The position numbers and the translations under genes are program-made. Below are positions 1-9,157 of a stretch of DNA of 31,763 nt, piece by piece. The notes beneath the pieces were generated by a model. It worked only from the letters and a program-made list of their open reading frames with translations. It searched no databases and was not told where the DNA came from. The DNA comes from Pseudomonadota bacterium. GTDB lineage: Bacteria > Pseudomonadota > Alphaproteobacteria > Rhizobiales > Xanthobacteraceae. The DNA is taken from assembly GCA_023434095.1 (NCBI GenBank), contig JAEYTJ010000111.1, positions 1 through 31,763 on the forward strand. The letters are read 5' to 3'. Position 1 is the first letter of the stretch. Every line of letters starts with the position of its first letter.

Positions 1-3000
1 CGATGGCACAGGCCAGCGCGTCCAGGATCAGCGCATCGTCGGCAGGCTCGGAATCGCCGGGGGCGGCAAGAAACGCCTCGACGCGCCGGCGCGCCTCGCT
101 CACGGCCGGGCCGAGCCGCACGAAGCCCTGCCGGAAGTCGCGGTCCAGCGCCTCGGCGGAGGCCAGCGCGACCGCGCGCAGCTCGACCTCCTCGATACGC
201 GCGATCTCGTCTCCGCATGCGTCGAGCAGCGTGACGTCGAGCGCAAGCGCACGCGGGCTGGCGCGCCGGAGCGTCAGCGCCGCGCGCACGGCATGCGCCG
301 TGCGCCTGACGATGACGGTCCCGAAGCGAACGGGCAGGAAGGCAGTGCCGGCCGGCAGGGCGAGGCCCTCGGCCGCGAGAACCAGGCCGTGCAGGGCCGC
401 GTCCGACAGCGTCGGCGCCAGCACATAGGCGTCCTGCGGGCCCTGCGGCGCGTCGAGGGTCAGGTCGATCCCGGTCCCCACGCGCCGCGCCGTTCGCACG
501 AGGCGGAAGGCCGGCCCATAGTTGAGACCGAGCCGGGCGGCGGCGGCGTAGAGCGCGTCCGCATCAAGGGAAGTGCCGCCATCGGCGAGAACCGGGTGCG
601 CGGTGGCGGATGCCTCTGTGTCCGTGTCGGCGAGAACCCGCCCCTGGGCGTGCAGGCTCCAGTCCTGCGAACCCCGCGGGCGGGAGGAGACGGTGACGCC
701 CCCGGTGGGGTCCATCGCCACACGCGTCTCCACGCTCTCGCCGGGCGAGAGCCGGAGCGCGGTCAGTATGGCGAAATCCTCGAGCCGCAGCCGCGCGGTA
801 CCAAGCGTGTCGCGCCCCGCCGCTAGCGCCATTTCCGCCAGCCCGGTCGCCGGCAGCACGACATGGCCGCCCACCTTGTGGTCCGACAGGAAGGGTCGGG
901 CCTCGGTGTCCAGCATTCCCCGCCATTCGCCCTCCCCGCCACGCAGGCGTGCACCGAGCAGCGGATGATCGGGGCCGGCGCCGCCGGTCAGGTCGATGGC
1001 TTCCGGGCTGCGCGGCGGACGGATGGCCTGGCGCTGCCAGGGCGTCTTCGGCAGGTCGAGCCGGGCCGGGGCGAGGGGCGGACCGAACACGAGAGCCTCG
1101 TCCACCGCCGCGCCGTTCACCAGCGCGGCCAGCAGACTGCGCTCGACCGGGTCGTCCTCCGCCGTGTCCTTCTCCTGCAGCGAGGCAAGCACCGTGGCCG
1201 GGCGGCCTTCATCGGCGAGAATTTCCCTGAGGAACCCGGTGAGGACGGCCTTCGGGCCGATTTCGAGGAAGATGCCGATGGAGGGGTCGCGCGCCACCGT
1301 GCGCACCGCCGCGTCGAACTGGACGGGCAGGCGGATATTGTCCCACCAATAGGCGGCACCGAGCGTCGCGTTCGCGATGCGCTCACCCGTGACGGTGGAG
1401 ACGAAGGGAATCGCGGGCCGCTCGGGGGCGAGCATCGACAGCGTTTCGATGATTGGCTCGTGGAGCGGCTCCATCGCTCGCGAGTGGAAGGCGTAGTCGA
1501 GGCCGAGGCGCTTGCCCACCAGCCCCTGGCCTCGCGCCTGCCGCAGCACTGCGTCGATGGCCGCGCCGGGTCCCGAGAGCGTGACGCCCGTCGGCGCGTT
1601 GATCGCCCCGATCACGAGTTCCGGCTGCGCGGCGGCGGTGATCAGCGCCTGCGCCTGTTCCGGGCTCGCCATCAGGAAGGCCATGGCGCCGGACCCGCGG
1701 GTGCGGCCCTGCAGCTGGCTGCGCCAGTGGATGAGGCGCACCGCGTCGGTCAGGCTCAGCGCGCCGGAAATGTGGGCAGCAGCAATCTCACCGACGCTGT
1801 GGCCGACGACCGCCGCCGGCGCGCAGCCGCCCGCCGTCAGCGCCCGGGCGAGCGCGACCTGCAGCGCGAAGATCAGCGGCTGGGCGATCTCGGTGGCGGC
1901 AAGGGCGGTTTCGTCGGGCGGCCGCGCAAAGGCTCCCGCCAGCGACCAGCCGGCAAGCGGCGTGAAAACGGCATCGAGTTCCTCGACCCCGCGCCGGAAC
2001 GCGGCGCTGGCCTGCCACGCGGCGTGGCCCATGCCCGCATACTGGCCGCCATTGCCGGTGAAGACGAAGGCGACCCCGCCGGCCGTTCCGCGTGGCGTGC
2101 CGCGCAGCAGTGCCGCCTCTCCATCCCCGCGCGCCAGGCGGCGCAGCCGGCCCGCCACATCGGGGCCGATCGCCGCGACGGCCAACCGATGCGGCAGGCG
2201 GGCGCGGCCATGGGCGGCGGCGTGGGCCACGCTTTCCGGCGAGGGCTCGCCCTCCAGCCGTGCCGCATAGGCGTCGGCGAGGGCTGACAGGCTCTGCGGG
2301 TCGGTGGCCGAGATCATCAGGATGGGGGCGGCGGCGCGGGGATCGGCGGCCGGCACCTCGTCGGCCTCGGGCAGGCGGATGACGGCGTGGGCATTGGTGC
2401 CGCCGAAACCAAAGGAAGAGATTCCGGCCAGGCGCGCCTCGGGGGCGAGCGCAAGCGGCGCGGCGGCGGGGCGAAGGTTCAGCGCCTCGAAATCGATGGA
2501 CGGGTTCAGCGTGTCGAGGTGAAGCGAAGCGGGCAACTCGCGCCGCTCCAGCGCGTTCAGCGCCTTCAGAAGGCCGGCGAGGCCCGAGGCGGGTTCGAGA
2601 TGGCCGATATTCGACTTCACCGAGCCGATGGGCAGCGGCGTGGCGCGCCGCGAGCCGAGCGCCGAGCCGATGGCGCGGGCCTCCGCCGGATCCCCCACCA
2701 GCGTGCCGGTGCCATGCGCCTCGATGAAGGCGAGGCGGTCGGGATCGATGCCGCGCCGGGCATAGAGCTCCTCCACCAGACGCTGCTGCGCCCGGCTCTC
2801 CGGCATGGCGATGCCCAGCGTCCGGCCGTCGGAATTGGTGCCGGTGGCCATGACCACAGCCCGCGGCGTCCGGCCCAGCCGGCGCGCGTCGGCGAGGCGG
2901 GTCAGCACCGTGACGACACCGCCCTCGGCACGGACATAGCCGTCTGCCGCGCCGGAGAACGGCCGGCAGCGGCCGGTGGGCGAGAGCATGCCGGCACGGG

Positions 3001-3703
3001 AAAAGCCGATGAAATTGAAGGGGCTGAGCAGAATGTTCACCCCGGCGACCACCGCCGTGTCGATCTCGCCGCTCTCGATCGCCTTCACCGCCCGGTCGAA
3101 GGCGACCAGCGAGGAGGAGCAGGCGGTGTCGATGGTGAGGCTCGGGCCGGTGAAGCCGAAGACATGCGAGATGCGGTTGGCAATGATCGACAGCGCGTTG
3201 CCGGTCACGAAATGCGCATCGGCCGCGGCGATGTCGGGAACGAAGTGCAGCGAATGGTCGAGCGAGGACGCCCCGACGAACACGCCGACTTCTGTGCCGG
3301 ACACTGCCGACAGCGGGACGCCAGCGTCCTCGAACGCCTCGCGCACCAGTTCGAGCAGCAGCCTCTGCTGCGGATCGATCTGTTCCGCCTCGCGCGGCGA
3401 AAGGCCGAAGGCGCCGGCGTCGAAGCCGAAGACGTCGTCGAGCACGCCGGCGGCGAAAGTGTAGGCGCGGCCGGGCGTCCCGCGGGCGGGATGGAGAAAC
3501 CGTTCATGCGACCAGCGGTCGGCCGGAATCTCGGTCACCGCGCAGGCGCCCCGGCTCAGCAGCGACCAGAAGGCGGCCTCGTCCGCCGCGCCGGGCAGCC
3601 GGCAGGCGCAGCCGATGATGGCTGCGGCGTGACGCGCCGACGGGGAATCGGGGGAGAGGGCGGCGTCGGCGCCGTGAGCGATGCTATCCAATCGGCACCT
3701 CAT
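1..3703 (-). CDS. Type I polyketide synthase, KS-AT-DH part (C-terminus off the left edge)
   Basis: The frame is open from ATG (complement 3701-3703) to base 1, about 1,234 residues, with no stop. A ketosynthase comes first: Cys195 in DTACSSSL, His330 in EAHGTGT and His368 in KSNIGHLEP, all in one frame, so it looks catalytically complete. An acyltransferase follows with FTGNGGQYAGMG and Ser636 in GHSVGE; its YAFH motif together with GHSVG suggests malonyl-CoA, though YAFH is not the textbook HAFH. A dehydratase follows with His942 (HKVGGHVVLP) and Asp1101 (DAALH). This order is that of reducing, fatty-acid-like PKSs, so KR, ER and ACP would be expected beyond the edge. It lies 85 bp downstream of a same-strand glycosyltransferase. 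With the SDR and KpsS-like genes nearby it resembles the rkpA-type synthase of rhizobial K-antigen loci, thought to make a lipid for polysaccharide assembly; that role is inference. A secondary-metabolite PKS is the alternative. Confidence 0.93.
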   Translation of the reverse strand, partial: MRCRLDSIAHGADAALSPDSPSARHAAAIIGCACRLPGAADEAAFWSLLSRGACAVTEIPADRWSHERFLHPARGTPGRAYTFAAGVLDDVFGFDAGAFGLSPREAEQIDPQQRLLLELVREAFEDAGVPLSAVSGTEVGVFVGASSLDHSLHFVPDIAAADAHFVTGNALSIIANRISHVFGFTGPSLTIDTACSSSLVAFDRAVKAIESGEIDTAVVAGVNILLSPFNFIGFSRAGMLSPTGRCRPFSGAADGYVRAEGGVVTVLTRLADARRLGRTPRAVVMATGTNSDGRTLGIAMPESRAQQRLVEELYARRGIDPDRLAFIEAHGTGTLVGDPAEARAIGSALGSRRATPLPIGSVKSNIGHLEPASGLAGLLKALNALERRELPASLHLDTLNPSIDFEALNLRPAAAPLALAPEARLAGISSFGFGGTNAHAVIRLPEADEVPAADPRAAAPILMISATDPQSLSALADAYAARLEGEPSPESVAHAAAHGRARLPHRLAVAAIGPDVAGRLRRLARGDGEAALLRGTPRGTAGGVAFVFTGNGGQYAGMGHAAWQASAAFRRGVEELDAVFTPLAGWSLAGAFARPPDETALAATEIAQPLIFALQVALARALTAGGCAPAAVVGHSVGEIAAAHISGALSLTDAVRLIHWRSQLQGRTRGSGAMAFLMASPEQAQALITAAAQPELVIGAINAPTGVTLSGPGAAIDAVLRQARGQGLVGKRLGLDYAFHSRAMEPLHEPIIETLSMLAPERPAIPFVSTVTGERIANATLGAAYWWDNIRLPVQFDAAVRTVARDPSIGIFLEIGPKAVLTGFLREILADEGRPATVLASLQEKDTAEDDPVERSLLAALVNGAAVDEALVFGPPLAPARLDLPKTPWQRQAIRPPRSPEAIDLTGGAGPDHPLLGARLRGGEGEWRGMLDTEARPFLSDHKVGGHVVLPATGLAEMALAAGRDTLGTARLRLEDFAILTALRLSPGESVETRVAMDPTGGVTVSSRPRGSQDWSLHAQGRVLADTDTEASATAHPVLADGGTSLDADALYAAAARLGLNYGPAFRLVRTARRVGTGIDLTLDAPQGPQDAYVLAPTLSDAALHGLVLAAEGLALPAGTAFLPVRFGTVIVRRTAHAVRAALTLRRASPRALALDVTLLDACGDEIARIEEVELRAVALASAEALDRDFRQGFVRLGPAVSEARRRVEAFLAAPGDSEPADDALILDALACAI

Positions 3704-3729
3704 CTGACATCAGGCGAACGGGATGCCCG

Positions 3730-3755
3730 GCCGTGAAGGCGCGGGCTTTCACGGC
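3730..3755. other. Inverted repeat between glycosyltransferase and PKS genes
   Basis: Perfect 8-bp arms (GCCGTGAA / TTCACGGC) flank a 10-nt loop in the 85-bp gap between the 847-aa glycosyltransferase stop and the PKS start. No T tract follows on the minus strand, so it is not a standard intrinsic terminator. It may be a processing or stabilising hairpin in a shared transcript, or chance. Confidence 0.4.
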
Positions 3756-3788
3756 GCAGTCTTTCTCGGGGAGCGGCAATGAGGATGC

Positions 3789-6332
3789 CTATCCCCGTGA
3801 GGCGGCGGCCCAGGCGGCCGCGGCGGCTTCCGGTGACGGCTCGGCCATGCGTCCGGCCTCGTCGGCCTGCTGCAGGATCCGCTCCCGGATACGGTCGGAA
3901 ATCGCCAGGCTCCACTGGTGGAAATCGTATTTGCGGGTGACCCGGGACTGGCCCGCGCTGGCGCGGATGGCGCGCAGCTCGGCGTCGGTCGCCGCCTGGT
4001 AGAGCGCGTGGGCCGCGGCCTCGACATCCGGAATGCCCCACTGGCCGATATAGCCGCGGCTGGCGAGATATTCCGGCGGCGCGGGCGTCTGCTGCACCGG
4101 CACGAGGAAGGCATTGTCGGCGTCGCAGAAATCCTGGGAGCCCGAATAGTCGGAGACCACCACCGCCTTGCCGGCAAACATGGCGTCGGCGATGAAGTAG
4201 CCGAAGCCCTCCGACCTGTGCAGCGACACCATGGCGTCGACGCTCCACATCAGCGTCCAGTATTCCTCGGCGGTCAGATTGCCTTCGACCAGCGCGATCC
4301 GGTCGTCGCCGGCGATGCGCTCCTCGATCTCCTCCCAGTAAGAATCGATATTGCTCCAATGGCCGGGATTGACCTCCCGGATCTTGATCAGCAGCCGCAC
4401 ATTGAGGTCGCTGTCCTCGAACGCCCGCTGGAACGCCTTCACCACGTCGAGCGGGTTCTTGCGCACGATGGAGGAGCCGAACTCGGCCGCCGTGAGGAAG
4501 GTGAAGGCGGTGGGATCGGCACGGAAGCGGTCGAGGAACGAGACATGCGGGAGCGGGGCGTGCAGCCCCTTGTCGACCACCGTCACCGGCACGGGCGTGA
4601 TCTTGCGATAGGCCTCGGCGACGTAGTGGCTCGGCGTCCAGATCTCGTCGACGGCGAGCGCGCCCAGCGTGTGATTGGCCGGCGGGCGGTCGCTCTCCCA
4701 GAGATAGAAGCCGATGATGTGCGCGTCCTCGCAGATGCCGGCGAAGCGGGCGATCATCTCCGGCGCCCGGTCGGCATTCACGCAGAGCAGCACGACGCGG
4801 GCGCGCACCCCGACATTCGGATCGTAGCTGGCGTCGGGATTGACGCAGGAACCGTCGTCGGCGTTGAACACCAGCGGCTGGAACGAGGTCAGCGCCTCCG
4901 CGAACATGCTGAGGTTGCGCCCGACGCCGGTCTCGTTGGCGTGGCCGATGATGACGAGGTCGCGCCGGGGCACCTCGTCCCGCACCGCGACCGGGGGCGC
5001 CTCGACCCGGCCCATCGCGGAGAGGGCGGAGAGTTCGGGCACCCGGGAATAGACGTCGTGATACAGCCGCTCGCGCCACAAATCGGCGCCGCCCTCGGCG
5101 ATCGCCACGTCGGGGCAGGAGGTGTCGGCGAGGATCGAGATCAGCGCCAGATCGAAGCGCGTGAAGTCGGGCGTGCCGCCAGCGCCCCAATAGGCGCGCC
5201 AGACATGCGGGGTGAAGGAGAGCCGGTGCGGCTGGGTGACGTCGAGCGCCACCTCCTTGAAACTGGTGAGGCGGATGAAGTCCTCGTCGCGCAGCCGGTT
5301 GCCCAGACCCTGGTCCTCCAGCAGGAACAGCCAGTACCAGCTCCAGGGCAGTTCGCGGTTGCGGAAGTTGTCCGCCGGCGCGGAGAGCGACCGGCGCAGC
5401 CCGTCCGACACCAGCTTGACGTTGTTCTTGTCGGCGATGAAGGGCGCGGTGGCGAACTTGTACTGGACGAGGCGCAGGCCTTCTTCGGTGAAGATGTCGA
5501 TATGCGGGTAGTGCCGGCGCCAGAACGCGAACAGGGTGAGGCTGATCTCATGCTTCATCACCCGGCGGTTCATCACCGGCTCGCTGAGCAGCGCATGTAT
5601 TTCGTCGGTCAGGCAGAAGACATGGCGCTTGTACCAGTCCTCGAACACCTCTGAGACGATCCAGTTGGCGACTGACTGGCCGCCGGAAAGCTTGCCCTTC
5701 AGCTCCAGGCGATTGGCCATGTAGCGGGTGTAGACCGAGGCGCGCCAGCGGGCCGGCGGCTCCTCGGAACTCTCCAGGCGGCGCGTGACATTGGGAATGT
5801 CGTGCCAGACGAGGTGGCGCAGACGGCCCTCGCGGGCGGCGCTTCCCAGGCCGACGATGAAATGGGTCAGTTCTTCCCGGCTCTCGGGATCGCCCCAATA
5901 GGCCTGTCCGGCGAAGGCGCCGGCAGCGGCGCTCTCGTCGTCGACGCGCAGCACCATCTGCCGATGCGCGGCGAGACGATAGCCGGTGAGGTGAACAGGG
6001 GCATAGTGCTCGGGCGCGGTGGTGCGCTCGAAGACGCAGACGCCGTCCACCTCGAGGCGCAACGTTACCGGCCGCCGCAGATCGCTGCGGTGAAAGCCCC
6101 ACGCGACGCACTGACCGTCATCGACGAACACGCCGCCAGCGACGTTTTCGTTGTCGGCTATCTGCAAGTAATTTCTGCCGGAGACAGCTGCCTCGCACGC
6201 GGCTCGAAGTTGTTCTTCAGCATTCATGCCTTCGTCATCCGTCCGTATGTCGTGCAGGGCCTGGGCCGGCGACACCACGTTGTCGGGTTTGAAGTCACGT
6301 CCGGCCTGATGCCCGAAGGTCTCAAAATTCAT
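3789..6332 (-). CDS. Large GT4-like glycosyltransferase with an N-terminal extension
   Basis: 847 residues. The C-terminal half (about 455-815) is a GT-B glycosyltransferase: a glycine-containing segment near 460 (GHANETGVGRN), an acceptor-side region, KNPLDVVKAF, and a donor-site signature SLHRSEGFGYFIAD. The family E-x7-E motif reads E708-x7-D716, a conservative change. The first ~450 residues match nothing I recognise; they are rich in Trp, Arg and Tyr and contain no membrane segment. Predicted to add a sugar to a surface polysaccharide from the cytoplasmic face, substrate unknown. The ATG at 6332 overlaps by ATGA the stop of a doubtful 88-codon frame; a second ATG 35 codons in (MNAEEQ) is also possible. 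It precedes the PKS on the same strand and faces the pyruvyl-transferase-like gene across an AT-rich gap. Confidence 0.87.
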   Translation of the reverse strand: MNFETFGHQAGRDFKPDNVVSPAQALHDIRTDDEGMNAEEQLRAACEAAVSGRNYLQIADNENVAGGVFVDDGQCVAWGFHRSDLRRPVTLRLEVDGVCVFERTTAPEHYAPVHLTGYRLAAHRQMVLRVDDESAAAGAFAGQAYWGDPESREELTHFIVGLGSAAREGRLRHLVWHDIPNVTRRLESSEEPPARWRASVYTRYMANRLELKGKLSGGQSVANWIVSEVFEDWYKRHVFCLTDEIHALLSEPVMNRRVMKHEISLTLFAFWRRHYPHIDIFTEEGLRLVQYKFATAPFIADKNNVKLVSDGLRRSLSAPADNFRNRELPWSWYWLFLLEDQGLGNRLRDEDFIRLTSFKEVALDVTQPHRLSFTPHVWRAYWGAGGTPDFTRFDLALISILADTSCPDVAIAEGGADLWRERLYHDVYSRVPELSALSAMGRVEAPPVAVRDEVPRRDLVIIGHANETGVGRNLSMFAEALTSFQPLVFNADDGSCVNPDASYDPNVGVRARVVLLCVNADRAPEMIARFAGICEDAHIIGFYLWESDRPPANHTLGALAVDEIWTPSHYVAEAYRKITPVPVTVVDKGLHAPLPHVSFLDRFRADPTAFTFLTAAEFGSSIVRKNPLDVVKAFQRAFEDSDLNVRLLIKIREVNPGHWSNIDSYWEEIEERIAGDDRIALVEGNLTAEEYWTLMWSVDAMVSLHRSEGFGYFIADAMFAGKAVVVSDYSGSQDFCDADNAFLVPVQQTPAPPEYLASRGYIGQWGIPDVEAAAHALYQAATDAELRAIRASAGQSRVTRKYDFHQWSLAISDRIRERILQQADEAGRMAEPSPEAAAAAWAAASRG

Positions 6333-6595
6333 GAGCCACCCGTTTCGATGGTCGACGTTTCGAGGGGAATCAGCCTTCCAAAGCGCGAAAAGCTCGGGAA
6401 GATGATGCGTGCCATGTGCATTGCAGCATCAAAAGTACCGACCTGTCTAGAGGCTTGGGTATGTATTGCTGCACGAATCTTTCGCATTAACGGTATTAAT
6501 GAACCACAACTCTGAGCATGTCGTCCAATTACGTCAATAGACGCAATTTTGAACGAAACTATTGATTGCGTATCCAACGAAAAAGGATTTGCCAT
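6329..6595 (-). CDS. Doubtful 88-aa ORF upstream of the large glycosyltransferase
   Basis: An 88-codon frame starting at 6595, whose TGA overlaps the glycosyltransferase ATG (ATGA), the arrangement expected of translationally coupled genes. The product resembles nothing I know and has no clear domain or signal. It lies in AT-rich intergenic DNA and contains the dyad at 6485-6501, which argues for promoter DNA rather than a gene. Listed because of the overlap only. Confidence 0.15.
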   Translation of the reverse strand: MANPFSLDTQSIVSFKIASIDVIGRHAQSCGSLIPLMRKIRAAIHTQASRQVGTFDAAMHMARIIFPSFSRFGRLIPLETSTIETGGS

Positions 6596-6989
6596 CCATA
6601 GATAAGACTCACCTATTTGCGGCGATAACGTGATGTATGGATTTATGGTGCCAATTTACCGGTATTTTGACGGTCATTATGAGGATTTTAGCGAGATTCT
6701 TCGCGCCTCTTCTGCTGCATTGCGGTAGCAGCGAAGATGCGGTGCAATCGGTCGTGGCATACAAAATTCACGTCGTAGGCGGACACCTTCGGCAGACCAT
6801 ACCGCCCTCCGCGCCATCCTCGGCGGCAGCCGAAAGCGGCCCTCGGTCCGGTCAAGTCTCTCTTCCCGCCGATATTTTCCCCGGAGTGGACACGGGGAAT
6901 AAATCGCACAATACTACTGATGCACTCCGTCCAAGGGACAAGTTCGCTTTCATGGATATTTCGAATGTGCTTATAGCGCGTGAGGCTGT
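6333..6989. promoter_or_regulatory. AT-rich divergent intergenic region with two dyads
   Basis: 657 bp between the leftward glycosyltransferase and the rightward pyruvyl-transferase-like gene, clearly less GC-rich than both. It holds a perfect dyad CATTAA-CGGTA-TTAATG (6485-6501) and a second centred on TACCGGTA (6657-6664); both carry CGGTATT (6491-6497 and 6660-6666). It should contain promoters for both directions. Short open frames here (88 codons minus, 118 codons plus at 6637-6993) have no recognisable product. I could not fix -10/-35 boxes with confidence. Confidence 0.6.
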
Positions 6990-9146
6990 ATGAAAACACC
7001 GCTTGAAGCAATCGTTCGCGGCGAAGGTGAAGTGCGGCTCGGCTGGGCCGGTTCGACCACGCTGATGGACTATCTGAACTTCGAGGACGCACTCAGTCCG
7101 GTGCTCACGGCCATGGTCGGCGGGGTGCCGGTACGGCGCGTGCCGGCGAAGTCGCAGTCGGTGCGGATGGCGGCCATCGGCGCCATCGGCCACACCTTCG
7201 AGGGTGGCCAGGTGCATGTGTGGGGCACGGGCTGCTCCCCCTGGAAGAACCCCTCCGCGCCGGCCGACCGGCGTGTGGCCTTCAGCCCGCCGGGCCACGG
7301 CGCCATGGTGCTTCACGCCACCAGCGGGCCGGTGGCCGAGCGGCTGATGGCCAATGGCGGCCCGCGCCCCGGGCTCTATGGCGACCCGGCCTGGCTGCTG
7401 CCGCGTTTCTACCGCCCCCGCATCCGCAAGAAATGGAAGCTCGGGGTGATTCTCCACCTGTCCGAGCTCGCCGATCGCTCGCCGGAAGCGCGGCCGCTGC
7501 CGGCCTTCGCGCGCTACGCGATTCCCGACGATCTCAGGAACGACGTTCACCTCATCACCACGGTGACGCCGCTCGGCGTACCGGCGCTGAAGGCCAAGCT
7601 CGACGAAATCCTCGCCTGCGAGCGCATCGTGTCGATGAGCATGCACGGGCTGATCGTCGCCGAGGCCTATGGCATTCCCTGCCTTTATTTCCCGCCGCTG
7701 CCGGAACCGCGCGGCCTCGGCCGGCTGGCGCTCGATCCCGAGGGGCCGGCGGATCTGCGCATCGTCGATCTCTATCTCGGCCTCGGCCGGCGCCACATCC
7801 CCGCCTATTTCCAGGACCGCGGCCTGCCGACCGACTGGCCGGCGGTGATGGAAGCGGTGGACCGCGCCTGGGAGCCCGCCGGTTTCGACGCCGAGCCGCT
7901 GATCGAGGCGTTCCCGTTCACCCCCTCCCCGCTCAAGGCCCCGGCCGGCAAGAGCATCTGGGACCATCCCGTCATAAAGGGGCTGACCTTGCAGCATGAC
8001 GTGGCGCTGCTGCGCCAGCAGGACCGCGACGCCGAGGGCGAGGTCGCGTCGGCGCCGGAGAAGGCACCCACGCCGGTCGCCGCGAAGGTGGTCAGCGAAG
8101 CGCCGCCACGTGCGCCGGCAATGGCACCGGGCGCAATGAACCCGGGCCTCGCCACGCTGCTGCGGATGAACGCCGACCGCATCTCCATCCCGCTCTCCTG
8201 GGCGGCGACGACACGGGAAACCCCGCACGCCAATCTCGGCGATACGCTGAGCGCACTGATGGTGGCCGGCATGGCCGGCGTCACCGTCCGCCGCGCCGGC
8301 TTCGACCAGCCGATCGAGCGCATGGTTGCCGTCGGCACGATCGGCCACAACCAGCGCAACGGCATCCTGCATTTCTGGGGCACCGGCGTGGATGCCGAGC
8401 GCAATCCGGTCGATCCGCTGGTGCGCGGCTATGTGCGCCCTGCCGATACCGAATTCCACATCCACGCCCTGCGCGGCCCCAACAGCGCACGTACGCTGCG
8501 CGCCGCCGGCATGGAGGTTCCCGACATTTTCGGCGACCCGGTGTGGATGCTGCCGCGGTTCTGGCCGATGAAGGAGGTCGAGAAGACGCATGACCTCGGC
8601 GTCATCCTCCACATCACGGAGCTGGAGGACCGGACGCCGGAAGCCACCGTCAAGGCGTCGCTCCGGCGCTACGGCGTGCCGGACGCCTTCAAGGGCCGCA
8701 TCCGGCTCATCAACACGCATTGCCCGCCGACCGTCGAGGCGATGCGGGCCAAGGTGGCGGAGATCGTCTCCTGCCGCGCCATCGTATCGACCAGCCTGCA
8801 CGGGCTCGTCATCGCCGAGACTTACGGCATCCCCTGCGCGTGGTTCGCCACCTATGGCGACGGCGAGGGCCGGATGCTCGATCTCGGCAACCCGCAGCAC
8901 CAGATCGACCACCGCATGCGCGATTTCTATTCGGGCGTCGGGCGGACGACGCTGTCCTCCTATTGCCTCGACCGCTCGAAACCGACGGACTGGGCCGCCG
9001 TGCTGTCCTGGGTCCACGGCAAGTGGCGACCGCTCAGCTATGACGACCGGCCGCTGATCCGCGCCTTCCCGATGCCGCTGGCGGTGTCGCCCGACGAGAT
9101 GAACTGGCCGCTCCCGGCCGAGATCGTCGATCGGATCGACTATTGA
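6990..9146 (+). CDS. Tandem (two-domain) polysaccharide pyruvyl transferase-like protein
   Basis: 718 residues carrying two copies of one domain. Copy 1 is about 10-325, copy 2 about 388-705, joined by an Ala/Pro/Glu-rich linker near 330-385. Each copy has a WGTG segment, a GDP(A/V)W-LPRF segment, G(V)ILH, a (S/T)xxHG loop (His219, His604) and (E)xYGIPC. These fit the polysaccharide pyruvyl transferase family (ExoV-like), which ketalises sugars with pyruvate from PEP. The N-terminal NxGD motif is intact in copy 2 (N415-L-G417-D418) but reads N30-F-E32-D33 in copy 1. A GAGG lies just before the ATG. The stop overlaps by four bases (TTGA) a possible upstream TTG start of the next gene. Likely cytoplasmic, modifying capsule or exopolysaccharide repeat units; the actual donor and acceptor are not evident. 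Confidence 0.82.
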   Translation: MKTPLEAIVRGEGEVRLGWAGSTTLMDYLNFEDALSPVLTAMVGGVPVRRVPAKSQSVRMAAIGAIGHTFEGGQVHVWGTGCSPWKNPSAPADRRVAFSPPGHGAMVLHATSGPVAERLMANGGPRPGLYGDPAWLLPRFYRPRIRKKWKLGVILHLSELADRSPEARPLPAFARYAIPDDLRNDVHLITTVTPLGVPALKAKLDEILACERIVSMSMHGLIVAEAYGIPCLYFPPLPEPRGLGRLALDPEGPADLRIVDLYLGLGRRHIPAYFQDRGLPTDWPAVMEAVDRAWEPAGFDAEPLIEAFPFTPSPLKAPAGKSIWDHPVIKGLTLQHDVALLRQQDRDAEGEVASAPEKAPTPVAAKVVSEAPPRAPAMAPGAMNPGLATLLRMNADRISIPLSWAATTRETPHANLGDTLSALMVAGMAGVTVRRAGFDQPIERMVAVGTIGHNQRNGILHFWGTGVDAERNPVDPLVRGYVRPADTEFHIHALRGPNSARTLRAAGMEVPDIFGDPVWMLPRFWPMKEVEKTHDLGVILHITELEDRTPEATVKASLRRYGVPDAFKGRIRLINTHCPPTVEAMRAKVAEIVSCRAIVSTSLHGLVIAETYGIPCAWFATYGDGEGRMLDLGNPQHQIDHRMRDFYSGVGRTTLSSYCLDRSKPTDWAAVLSWVHGKWRPLSYDDRPLIRAFPMPLAVSPDEMNWPLPAEIVDRIDY

Positions 9147-9157
9147 GGGAGGCGGCG

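Noticed and set aside
863..3736. Long plus-strand open frames (474 and 449 codons) opposite the PKS
   Set aside because: Their products are Arg/Gly/Ala/His-rich with no fold, while the minus frame gives KS, AT and DH motifs in one continuous frame.
6637..6993. 118-codon plus ORF overlapping the tandem pyruvyl-transferase start
   Set aside because: ATGA overlap is suggestive, but the product shows no domain and runs through AT-rich regulatory DNA.
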